From Oscillospiraceae bacterium (GTDB lineage: Bacteria; Bacillota; Clostridia; Oscillospirales; Oscillospiraceae): 48,833 nt of DNA. Location: positions 1-48,833 of the forward strand of contig SVKK01000014.1 in NCBI GenBank assembly GCA_015068425.1. Reading direction: 5' to 3'. A model generated the notes under the pieces. It saw nothing but the letters and a program-made list of their open reading frames with translations, had not been told where the DNA came from and did not search any database. Positions 23,381 to 30,348 of the stretch are shown here, piece by piece. The position numbers were made by a program, and so were the translations under genes. The first letter of the stretch is position 1; the number at the start of each line of letters is the position of its first letter.

Positions 23381-25609
23381 ATGGAATTGCAGGATTCCAA
23401 AGCCTTTGTGCAAAACTGCTTCCATGATGAATCCGCCTCCTGTGCCTGCGCCTGTCCCTTCCATCTTGATATCAGAGGCTTTCTGAAAAAGGTGGCAAAG
23501 GGCAGGTGGCCGGCCGCCTACCGCGATTTGAGCACGGCGATACTCTTCCCCTCCATTGCCGCGGAGCTTTGCCCCCAGCCCTGCCGCTCCCGCTGCCAAC
23601 GCGAAAGCCTTGGCGACGAAGCTCTGAATATGGCCGAGCTGGAAAAAGCCTGCATACGCTTTGCCACCGGGGAAGCAGCTGACTTCCGTCTTCCACCCAA
23701 GGAAGAGACCGTTGCTGTGGTAGGTGCCGGACCTGCCGGACTGGCCTGCGCCATTGGTCTGGCAAGAAAAAAATATGCTGTCACCGTTTTTGAAAAGGAA
23801 CAGGGGTGGGGCGGACATCTGCGCTCCCACCCCCGTTTTGCACTTTTTGACGCAGATTTTTCCAAGCAGTTCGCGCCCCAGAGCGTAGACTTCCGCTTCG
23901 GCACAGAGGCAGATTTTGAGCTTTTGCAAAGCTTTGACACGGTTTACATCGCAAGCGGCGATGGGGGCTGTGACTTTGGACTCGGCAAAAGCTGGAACAG
24001 CAAAAATTTCACAACGGAAAAAGCCGGCTTCTTTATGGGAGGCGGCGTTGTGGGCATGTCCCTTATGGAGAGCATTGCCTGCGGCGGAAAGCTCTCCCAG
24101 CTTATGGAGGCTTATCTCAAAACCGGCCGCGCAGAGCTTATCGTCGAAAACGAGGATGAATATTGCGAAGGTCATATGATGGAGCATCCCGGCGAGGAGA
24201 AAAAGGCTATCATCTTCCCCGCAGATCCCGAAAATGGATACACAAAGGACGAAGCCAAAGCCGAGGCCGCACGCTGTATGCAGTGCGTATGCGACCGCTG
24301 TCTCAAGGAATGTGAGCTTATGGCTCATTACCGCAAGAGTCCCTATAAGCTTGCCGCCGATATCTGCGGAGACTCCCACACTATGCCCCCCTTCTCCAAC
24401 TGCGAGGCCACCCGCCAGACCTATTCCTGCAATATGTGCTCCCATTGCTCCAACATCTGCCCCGAGGGCGTTGATATGGGCAAGCTTTTCCGCTTCTCCC
24501 GGGAAGACCGCTGGAAGCAAAAAAAATGGGTTCCCGGTCTCCACGACTACTGGCTCAGAGAACTGGACTTCAACGGTGATGAGGGTTTTTACTGCAGCGG
24601 CAAAAAATGCACTCACCTTTTCTTTCCCGGCTGCCAGCTCAGCGCCTCCTCACCTCAGCAGGTGAAGGACGTATGGAATTATCTCGGAGATAAACTGGAT
24701 ATTGGAATAATGCTGGGCTGCTGCGGTGCTCCCGCTGTTTGGGCCGGTGACATTGACCGCAGAGAGAAAAACACCGCCCTCATCCGCTCCCACTGGGAGG
24801 CTATGGAGCGTCCCGCCATCATATGTGCCTGCGCCACCTGCAGCGACATGCTGAAAACTCTCCTGCCCGAGGCTGAAGTGCGCAGCCTTTATGAGCTGCT
24901 CCACGAGCTGGATGCCCCAGTCCACTCTCTCCCCTTTGCAGAAGCCGCAGTCTTTGACCCCTGCTCCGCCGCGAAGGATGAAAAAGTCCACAGCAGTGTT
25001 GCCTCCATTGCGGAAAAGGCTCTCTGCAGCATCGAAAAGTTGGATGACGGCGGCAAGTGCTGCGGCTACGGCGGACATATGCGTCTTGCAAACCCCGAGC
25101 TTTATAAAGAAATAACGGATAACCGCGTCAAGGAAAGCTCTCTTCCATATATCGTTTACTGCGCCAACTGCCTTGAGGTTTTCCGCTCCAAGGGCAAGGA
25201 CTGCGTCCATATTCTTGACGCGCTCTTCCCCTCCGCTTCCTCTGTTACCCCCACTCTTGCCCAGAAAAAGGCAAATTCTCTCCGTTTGAAAGGTGAGCTT
25301 ATGCAGGAAATCGATAACAAGAGCTTCGTCCCCTCCTCCGAGCCTTGGGACAGCCTGCCTCTTGAGATAAGCGCCGAGGCTCAGGCAAATATGGAAGATA
25401 AACTCATCACTGAAAGCGAGATGAAAGAGCTTATCTACACCGTCGAAGCCGAAAGGGATTATTTTGAAGACGGCAGCGGATTGCGCAGCGCCTGCCTTAT
25501 GAAGGAAGTTCTCACCTTCTGGGCCGACTACCGTCAGACCGAGGACGGAGGATATCTTCTGGAAAACGCCTACTGCCACAGAATGCATATTGGGGAGGAC
25601 GGAAAATGA
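23381..25609 (+). CDS. flavin/dicluster/CCG-domain redox protein (DVU_1558-like)
   Basis: 742 residues in several redox modules. Residues ~15-90 resemble the Fe-S entry domain of GltD/dihydropyrimidine dehydrogenase (CACACPFHLDIRGF, CPQPCRSRC). Around 110 is the dinucleotide fold VVGAGPAGLACAIGLA. Residues ~300-375 hold CMQCVCDRCLKEC and CNMCSHCSNICPEGV, two ferredoxin-type motifs. From ~410 two CCG (heterodisulfide reductase-like) modules follow: FFPGCQLS...LGCCGAPAVW and FDPCSAA...KCCGYGGHMRLANP...YCANC. CCG modules bind noncubane [4Fe-4S] clusters in HdrB, where disulfides are split. It may pass electrons between NAD(P)H, the aldehyde oxidoreductase and a thiol/disulfide or quinone-free carrier. 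It starts 32 bp after the oxidoreductase with an AGGTG ribosome site and overlaps the next gene by ATGA. Confidence 0.85.
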   Translation: MELQDSKAFVQNCFHDESASCACACPFHLDIRGFLKKVAKGRWPAAYRDLSTAILFPSIAAELCPQPCRSRCQRESLGDEALNMAELEKACIRFATGEAADFRLPPKEETVAVVGAGPAGLACAIGLARKKYAVTVFEKEQGWGGHLRSHPRFALFDADFSKQFAPQSVDFRFGTEADFELLQSFDTVYIASGDGGCDFGLGKSWNSKNFTTEKAGFFMGGGVVGMSLMESIACGGKLSQLMEAYLKTGRAELIVENEDEYCEGHMMEHPGEEKKAIIFPADPENGYTKDEAKAEAARCMQCVCDRCLKECELMAHYRKSPYKLAADICGDSHTMPPFSNCEATRQTYSCNMCSHCSNICPEGVDMGKLFRFSREDRWKQKKWVPGLHDYWLRELDFNGDEGFYCSGKKCTHLFFPGCQLSASSPQQVKDVWNYLGDKLDIGIMLGCCGAPAVWAGDIDRREKNTALIRSHWEAMERPAIICACATCSDMLKTLLPEAEVRSLYELLHELDAPVHSLPFAEAAVFDPCSAAKDEKVHSSVASIAEKALCSIEKLDDGGKCCGYGGHMRLANPELYKEITDNRVKESSLPYIVYCANCLEVFRSKGKDCVHILDALFPSASSVTPTLAQKKANSLRLKGELMQEIDNKSFVPSSEPWDSLPLEISAEAQANMEDKLITESEMKELIYTVEAERDYFEDGSGLRSACLMKEVLTFWADYRQTEDGGYLLENAYCHRMHIGEDGK

Positions 25610-25800
25610 GCGAAAAACGAGTTCTCAAATGCGCAAAATGCGATGTTGAGCTCACCGAACGTCAGGTGATGTTCTCTTATATGCGCCGCAGCTTTGGTCA
25701 CGCTGTTCCCGTATGTCCCCGCTGCGGCAAGGCCTACATTTCCCGTGACCTTGCTGAGGGTCGAATGGCCGAGGTTGAGGTGCTGCTGGAAGATAAGTGA
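25606..25800 (+). CDS. small Cys4 (rubredoxin/zinc-ribbon-like) protein, DVU_1557-like
   Basis: 64 residues. Two knuckles, CAKC (C9, C12) and CPRC (about 37 and 40), are spaced as in rubredoxins or zinc ribbons, with a basic linker (YMRRSFGHAVPV) between them. Whether iron or zinc is bound cannot be told. ATGA overlap with the dicluster protein indicates coupled synthesis, and the next gene follows after 6 bases. By memory its relative in Desulfovibrio is labelled a redox protein of the same cluster. A role as the electron link of the aldehyde oxidoreductase complex is plausible. Confidence 0.8.
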   Translation: MSEKRVLKCAKCDVELTERQVMFSYMRRSFGHAVPVCPRCGKAYISRDLAEGRMAEVEVLLEDK

Positions 25801-25806
25801 CAGGAT

Positions 25807-26994
25807 ATGGATACTTACTCCGAAAAAATAAAAAACGCTTCCTTTGTTGATGTTTCCGAGGAGAGCATGCTCCGCGCTTTGAATGAGCAGCTGGAGTATG
25901 CTTCTTCCCGGAGCTCTTTTTACGCCCATTTAGCGGACAGACTTCCCCTTTCTTCCCTTGATGAGCTTTCTTCCCTGCCTCTTATGAGAGCGGAAGATAT
26001 CCTGCGCCGCGGTAAAGAGATGCTATGTGTCAGCGCATCCCAAATTCAGCGCATTGTCAGCCTGCAGACCTCGGGAACTTCACGTGAGCCGAAGCGGCTT
26101 TATTTCAGCAGCGGAGACCTGCAGCACACTGTGGATTTTTTCGCCGAGGGCATGGGCTGGATGTGCGAAAAGGGCGACTGCGTGGGTATATTGCTCCCCT
26201 GCTCCGTGCCAGACGGAGTGGGCGACCTTCTCGCCCGGGGTCTCGAAAAACTTGGTGCCCAGCCCCTCCGGCTGGGTCTTGCGGAAAGCCCCGCTTTGCT
26301 TGGCGAGACTCTTATGGAAGAAAAGCCCGCCGTGCTTGTGGGTATGCCGTGGCAGATAAGACTTCTTGCCCTTGCTCTGCCCTCACTAAGGCCCAAAGCC
26401 GTTTTACTCTCCGCCGACTATGTGCCTGAGAGTATATATCCTCTTTTGGAGGATATATGGGGCTGCCGGGTACTGAGCCACTTTGGAATGACGGAAACCT
26501 GCTTCGGCTGCGCTGTGGAGTCTATGCTTCACCGGGGAATGTACCTCCGCCGCGATGAGCTTTACGCCGAGATAATTGACCCGGAAAGCGGCAGGAGCCT
26601 TCCCCGGGGTGAAATTGGTGAGCTTGTTCTCACCACGCTCAGAAGAGAAGCAATGCCCCTTATAAGATACCGCACGGGGGATTATGCCCGCCTTTCAAAA
26701 GAATTTCCAAACTGCATTGAAGGAGTTTACGGACGCATCTCTGCCCCCAGTGCCTTCTATGCTCTTCAGGAGAAGCTATGTACCGTTAGAGAGCTTCTCG
26801 ATTACAGCATCGGCATTTCAGAGGAAACAGTAAACATTGAGGCTCTTGTAAGTGATGAAGCCATTGTTCCCGATCTTAAAACATCAGCCGCAATGGTCTT
26901 TGGCGTAGACAAAAAAAAGGTTTCCCTGTCGGTGAAAGCATCCTCAGCCCTTGAAGCAAGGATGTTCACCTTGGGGAAACGTACGATTATATAA
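25807..26994 (+). CDS. AMP-forming acyl-CoA ligase, phenylacetate-CoA ligase-like (DVU_1553-like)
   Basis: 395 residues, shorter than the ~430 of PaaK. The phosphate loop is QTSGTSREPKRLYFS near residue 81, followed by VGMPWQIRLLALA, the adenylate-binding HFGMTETCFGCAVES, and TTLRREAMPLIRYRTGDYARL with the ribose-binding Asp. The C-terminal lobe is small but ends MFTLGKRTII, which may supply the catalytic lysine. It would activate a carboxylate with ATP to an acyl-adenylate and usually then a CoA thioester. A natural reading is that it converts the acid made by the aldehyde oxidoreductase, or supplies the acid to be reduced. It might instead adenylate a protein or cofactor intermediate. It is the last gene of the right arm, 6 bases after the Cys4 gene, before a terminator. 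Confidence 0.85.
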   Translation: MDTYSEKIKNASFVDVSEESMLRALNEQLEYASSRSSFYAHLADRLPLSSLDELSSLPLMRAEDILRRGKEMLCVSASQIQRIVSLQTSGTSREPKRLYFSSGDLQHTVDFFAEGMGWMCEKGDCVGILLPCSVPDGVGDLLARGLEKLGAQPLRLGLAESPALLGETLMEEKPAVLVGMPWQIRLLALALPSLRPKAVLLSADYVPESIYPLLEDIWGCRVLSHFGMTETCFGCAVESMLHRGMYLRRDELYAEIIDPESGRSLPRGEIGELVLTTLRREAMPLIRYRTGDYARLSKEFPNCIEGVYGRISAPSAFYALQEKLCTVRELLDYSIGISEETVNIEALVSDEAIVPDLKTSAAMVFGVDKKKVSLSVKASSALEARMFTLGKRTII

Positions 26995-27022
26995 AAAGAG
27001 AGACCCTATGGGTCTCTCTTTT
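26994..27022. terminator. bidirectional terminator, right boundary of the divergent cluster
   Basis: AAAAAGAGAGACCC, TAT loop, GGGTCTCTCTTTTT; it touches the stop codons of both convergent genes. Confidence 0.92.
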
Positions 27023-27708
27023 TATTCGGCGGAAACAAATTCAATGAGCATATCGGAACCTATATCTTTGGAGAAGTCATCAATCAAGTCGTCAGCATAC
27101 TGTGTAAAGCCGTGGATTTTTCGCGCCGGGAAGCTTATTTCATCGGCATAGTCGCTATGTATGCTGTCCCAGGCTTCACTGTCGAAAAACGCCACATAGT
27201 CGGATATTGTGATATAAAGCCAAAGTGTCTCTCCCGATGAACTGACGCACTCGCAGGCAAAGTGGGTATATACATTTTCCTCTTCATATATTTTATAGGC
27301 AGGGAAAATGGAAACTATGTCAGCATATACGCTCTCTACGGGGGCAGTGCAATCGAAGAAATACTGTTCATCGGCAGCATTTATTGCGCTGCTGTATTCG
27401 GGAGCTTCCGAAATATCCTCCTCATCCTTTTCAGCTAAACTGCTGAATATAGACGAGACAATAACCACAAGGGCTATGGCTGCTCTCAGCCATTTTCTGA
27501 TGCCCTTTTTGTCTTTTTTTGTTGCTACGCTGCGGTTTTTTCCCTTTGAGGCCTCAGAATCGAAGACTCCTGGCTGCTTTTTAATTTCCGAGCTCGGCAT
27601 TTCTTCAGCAACGCCGCTTTTGCGTGCACCTGAAACGGGTCTTCTGCATTCGGGGCATCGCTTCATACCGTCCAGAACGCCTGTTCCGCAATGAGGGCAA
27701 AAATCCAT
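27022..27708 (-). CDS. zinc-ribbon membrane protein of unknown function
   Basis: 228 residues. The N-terminus MDFCPHCGTGV...KRCPECRRPV is a zinc ribbon with two CxxC knuckles, followed by a charged, Lys-rich linker. A single membrane segment (WLRAAIALVVIVSSIFSSLA) lies at ~88-108. The remaining ~120 residues, predicted outside, are acidic and rich in Tyr, Phe and Ser, with no motif I know. The topology (cytoplasmic ribbon, one helix, external domain) is common among Firmicutes envelope proteins of unknown role. The gene stands alone: its promoter side faces the nitroreductase gene and its end shares the terminator of the CoA ligase. Confidence 0.7.
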   Translation of the reverse strand: MDFCPHCGTGVLDGMKRCPECRRPVSGARKSGVAEEMPSSEIKKQPGVFDSEASKGKNRSVATKKDKKGIRKWLRAAIALVVIVSSIFSSLAEKDEEDISEAPEYSSAINAADEQYFFDCTAPVESVYADIVSIFPAYKIYEEENVYTHFACECVSSSGETLWLYITISDYVAFFDSEAWDSIHSDYADEISFPARKIHGFTQYADDLIDDFSKDIGSDMLIEFVSAE

Positions 27709-27832
27709 CTGCTCACTCCCTTTCCTCTATAACTTCAGTATAGACTTTTTAGAAAGGATTCGCAAGAACATTTGACAGCGTGAGAAAAAGAATATAGACT
27801 GGTTTTATTAAATGAAACTGCGGAGGGATAAC

Positions 27833-28456
27833 ATGAAAACTCTTGATAATATCATTATGCAGCGCCAGAGTACCCGCGTTTTCACCGATGAAGTGCCAAC
27901 AAAGGAATTAATTGAACAAATCGTTGAGGCGGGTCGCCTTGCCCCCTATGCGGGCATTGTTCAGCAGCGCCGGGATTCCTTCCGCCATTTTTTCGCCGTT
28001 TCAAGGGAAAATCCCATAATGCAGCCTATAATGAAACTGGTTGAGGAAAGCCGCGTAGAGATCGTTGACGAAGCTCATGCCGCGGGAATGGACGAGCGTT
28101 GGCCTGAGATGGTGAAGGTGCTTGATATGCTCTACAGAAAGAGCGCCGACGATATGGCCGCTGCCCCCTGGCTCATCATTATCGCCGAGCAGGCAGGCGT
28201 ACCCCAGCGGGAGCAGGTTTGCCTCGGTCACGTTATGGAGAATATGTGGCTTAAAGCCACTGAGCTTGAACTTGGAGCAAAGCCCTCCTCTGGCATCGCC
28301 GATATCAGGGATAAGGCCGCTCTTTGCACCCTGTTGGGTCTTGACAGCGAGGAAGACTATGCCTTCGACGCTCTCAGCGTTGGTTATCCCAAAATCCCTC
28401 TCACCACCCGCGACGGAGAGAGAAAGCCTCTCCCCTCCATGCGTTGGTTTGAATAA
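27833..28456 (+). CDS. nitroreductase-family FMN oxidoreductase
   Basis: 207 residues. The N-terminal MQRQSTRVFTDEVPTKELIEQIVEAGRLAPYAG is the FMN-phosphate-binding region of the nitroreductase fold, and ELGAKPSSGIADIRDKAALCTLLGLDSEEDYAFDALSVGYP matches the C-terminal conserved block. Proteins of this fold dimerise around FMN and reduce nitro groups, quinones or flavins, or act in dehalogenation; the substrate is unknown. ATG 27833 has GGAGGG 6 bases upstream, whereas the ATG at 27812 lies before that site. It is monocistronic, ending at a strong bidirectional hairpin. Confidence 0.85.
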   Translation: MKTLDNIIMQRQSTRVFTDEVPTKELIEQIVEAGRLAPYAGIVQQRRDSFRHFFAVSRENPIMQPIMKLVEESRVEIVDEAHAAGMDERWPEMVKVLDMLYRKSADDMAAAPWLIIIAEQAGVPQREQVCLGHVMENMWLKATELELGAKPSSGIADIRDKAALCTLLGLDSEEDYAFDALSVGYPKIPLTTRDGERKPLPSMRWFE

Positions 28457-28457
28457 A

Positions 28458-28492
28458 TAAAAAATCCGAACCTTTGGTTCGGATTTTTTATT
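28458..28492. terminator. bidirectional terminator
   Basis: AAAAAATCCGAACC, TTT loop, GGTTCGGATTTTTT between the convergent nitroreductase and methyltransferase genes. Confidence 0.92.
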
Positions 28493-29135
28493 TATTTCTG
28501 CAGGCGACTGTCCAAAGCACTTTGGGAAAAGCGTAGCGAAGCATGGTGCTCTCGGCGGCATAAGTTATGTCCCAGTCCGCGAATAAAAGTTCAATATCCT
28601 CTTTATCGAAAAATCGTTTCAGCCGTCCGTCGGGTGTGCGGAAAAGATGGCGCTCAATTTCCCCCCCTTCTCCTGCCCCGTGCTTGAAATCATTGACGGA
28701 GTTGACGCGGGCAAGCATAATTCCATCCTTTTTAAGAACGCGCTTTATCTCCCTCAAAACATAATCGCTTGTTTGCTTGCTGAAATAATGAAGTGAAAGA
28801 TCGGCAATAACTAAATCAGCTGAGTCATCAGCAAAGGGAAGTCCCTCCGTCATATCAAAGCATTCCGCCGCAACTACCTCAGGAAAGTTTCTGCGGATAT
28901 TCTCAATCGCCGCAGGAGAATAATCGCAGGCAATCACCTTTTTGCCCCGCTCAAGGAGATATTTTGTATCGTTTCCGCTGCCGCAGCCCAAATCAATTAT
29001 AGGGCAAACGCAGCTTTCAAGCTCCGAAGAGAACATCTCAAGCCAGTCGTCATAGAGAATTTGCTCAAGCTTATAGTCAGCGTGGATAGCGTTCCATCGC
29101 TCTCTCGCGATGCGGCTATGCTCTGCAAAGTCCAT
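28488..29135 (-). CDS. class I SAM-dependent methyltransferase
   Basis: 215 residues. Motif I is IIDLGCGSGNDTKYL near residue 47, with the acidic loop VIACDYSPAAI, an ECFDMTEGLPFADDSADLVIADLSLHYF region and the post-motif LKKDGIMLARVNS. This is a Methyltransf_11/25-type enzyme; the substrate is not evident. It is unlike the methyltransferase of the divergent cluster. The ATG follows an AGGGAGGAT ribosome site. It is monocistronic, transcribed from a region that also contains unusual hairpins (29241-29348). Confidence 0.85.
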   Translation of the reverse strand: MDFAEHSRIARERWNAIHADYKLEQILYDDWLEMFSSELESCVCPIIDLGCGSGNDTKYLLERGKKVIACDYSPAAIENIRRNFPEVVAAECFDMTEGLPFADDSADLVIADLSLHYFSKQTSDYVLREIKRVLKKDGIMLARVNSVNDFKHGAGEGGEIERHLFRTPDGRLKRFFDKEDIELLFADWDITYAAESTMLRYAFPKVLWTVACRNK

Positions 29136-29240
29136 AAGTATCCTCCCTTCGGTGTTTATGAAAAGATTATATCACAGCGTCGGTTGTGGGAGCAACGGGG
29201 GTTATGCGATGTTTTCTTGGGGAGCGCGAGGCGGGACGGC

Positions 29241-29309
29241 GGCAGAACAGTCTGCATATTTGTGCTTTTGTGTCTTTCCAAAAGCACATTGTATTTCGTC
29301 TGTTCTGCC
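29241..29309. repeat. long imperfect hairpin between methyltransferase and tRNA-Leu genes
   Basis: Outer arms GGCAGAACAG (29241-29250) and CTGTTCTGCC (29300-29309), inner arms TGTGCTTTTG (29261-29270) and CAAAAGCACA (29279-29288). The two perfect 10-bp arms separated by unpaired stretches would fold into one long structure. No protein frame is credible here. It may be a miniature mobile element or structured RNA. Confidence 0.6.
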
Positions 29310-29313
29310 TTTT

Positions 29314-29348
29314 CCCGTTGCGACCCGCTGCGCTGGGCTCGCAACGGG
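29314..29348. repeat. second hairpin in the same gap
   Basis: CCCGTTGCGA (29314-29323) and TCGCAACGGG (29339-29348) form a perfect 10-bp stem right after the longer hairpin; a third related GCAACGGGGG copy lies at 29191-29200. There is no T-run, so it is not a terminator. Confidence 0.6.
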
Positions 29349-29395
29349 GGTCCCTATGTTCGGCTTAAAATCGAGTTGCCCCATTCACCAAAATA

Positions 29396-29427
29396 AAAAC
29401 CCCGGAACCTTTCGGTTTCGGGGTTTT
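29396..29427 (-). terminator. terminator of tRNA-Leu
   Basis: AAAACCCCGGAACC paired with GGTTTCGGGGTTTT, with one G-T pair; on the minus strand it lies 5 bases after the tRNA 3' end and ends in TTTTATTTT. Confidence 0.88.
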
Positions 29428-29431
29428 GTTT

Positions 29432-29519
29432 TGGTGCGCGAGGCGGGACTTGAACCCGCACGCCCGGAGTGAGCACTAGAACCTGAATCTAGCGAGTCTG
29501 CCAATTCCACCACTCGCGC
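29432..29519 (-). tRNA. tRNA-Leu (anticodon CAG)
   Basis: Read on the minus strand it begins GCGCGAG, pairs with CTCGCGC, and ends ACCA with the CCA encoded. The anticodon arm is CTAGA-TTCAGGT-TCTAG with anticodon CAG. A long variable arm (TGCTCACTCCGGGCG) and GGTTCAAGTCC T-loop mark a class II leucine tRNA. Length is 88 nt including CCA. It has its own promoter and terminator. Confidence 0.97.
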
Positions 29520-29535
29520 ATCTTGGCGCTTGAAT

Positions 29536-29564
29536 ATAATAGCATCTTGCTTTGAAAAAGTCAA
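29536..29564 (-). promoter_or_regulatory. tRNA-Leu promoter
   Basis: On the minus strand: TTGACT (29564-29559), 17-bp spacer, TATTAT (29541-29536), 17 bases before the mature 5' end. Confidence 0.85.
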
Positions 29565-29579
29565 CAACTATTTTGACAA

Positions 29580-30300
29580 ATTATTTGAAAGCTCTTTGCG
29601 GTGCGATGTGGCGTCACCTGAGGGCGGCGTGCCGAGCTCGTCACTCCCTACACAAAGTTCACTGCATCGCCCACGGGACGTTGGGGACGCCGTCCCCTAC
29701 GAGTGGGAATATGTAATTTCGCGCTCCAAGCGTAGGGCGGGGCTTGCTCCCGCCGAAAATATAACGAGGAGAAATTCCCGTGGCGCCGAGCAGGCGCCTC
29801 AAGGCAGCAGCGGCTAAGCGGATGTCGAGGTTCGCACACTAAGTATTGGATATTGATTATGTGGCGCAATGCGGTTTCTCGCTGCGCACCGAGGGTGTTT
29901 CCAAAGAGGGGCATTGCGCGCCCCTCTTTGGCCTGTTTTTCTTTCCAAATTCTTTTTGCAGGTGCAAAAAGAATTTGGCCGTCGGAGACATACCCTCTCA
30001 GTCTGCTTCGCAGCCAGCTCTCCCAAAGGGAGAGCCAAGCCTTCCATCCCCTCCGTCTCGCATACACGAGACACCTCCCCTTTGGGCACAAGGGGAGGCT
30101 TTGCGTGGCGCGGACAGGGCGGGCAACGCTCTCCGTATCTGCCGTAGGGGCGAGACACCCGACCGACCCATAAAAAATCAATCCCACCGTCTTTTGCCTG
30201 CGGCAAAATCCACCTCCCTTTGCAAGGGAGGCTTTAAAACACCTCATCCGTCATTTACTCCGCAAATGCCACCTCCCCTCAAGGGGAAGGCTATAAAAGG
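29580..30300. repeat. gene-free cluster of short palindromic repeats
   Basis: About 720 bases without a credible gene; frames are open only because of base composition. It is a patchwork of short hairpins: GGGACG...CGTCCC (~29675-29698), GAGGGG...CCCCTC (~29907-29925), GCTCTCCC/GGGAGAGC (~30021-30045), CCTCCCCTTTG...CAAGGGGAGG (~30074-30099), CCTCCCTTTG/CAAGGGAGG (~30212-30232) and CCTCCCCTCAAGGGGAAGG (~30271-30290). Phrases such as GTAGGGGCGA and CACCTCATCCGTCATT are of a type I recall as highly repeated in gut Clostridia intergenic DNA; copy number cannot be checked within one window. Confidence 0.65.
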
Positions 30301-30304
30301 AATG

Positions 30305-30335
30305 CCCCTCCGTTTTGTTGGTTGAAACGGAGGGG
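30305..30335 (-). terminator. hairpin terminator after PEP carboxykinase
   Basis: CCCCTCCGTTT and AAACGGAGGGG pair with a short loop 14 bases beyond the stop codon. The T-run on the minus strand is poor (CATTCCTTTTAT), so termination may be incomplete. Confidence 0.65.
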
Positions 30336-30348
30336 TCTACTGTTTATT

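Noticed and set aside
29241-30300. CRISPR array
   Set aside because: The hairpins differ in sequence and spacing; there are no regularly spaced identical repeats and no cas genes.
29580-30325. Several open frames of 90-200 residues on both strands
   Set aside because: They run through the palindromic repeats, overlap one another on both strands, have no ribosome sites, and the translations are rich in Arg/Pro/Ser without any family motif.
29136-30348. Prophage or integrative element inserted at tRNA-Leu
   Set aside because: No integrase, no duplicated tRNA 3' end, and no phage-like genes on either side.
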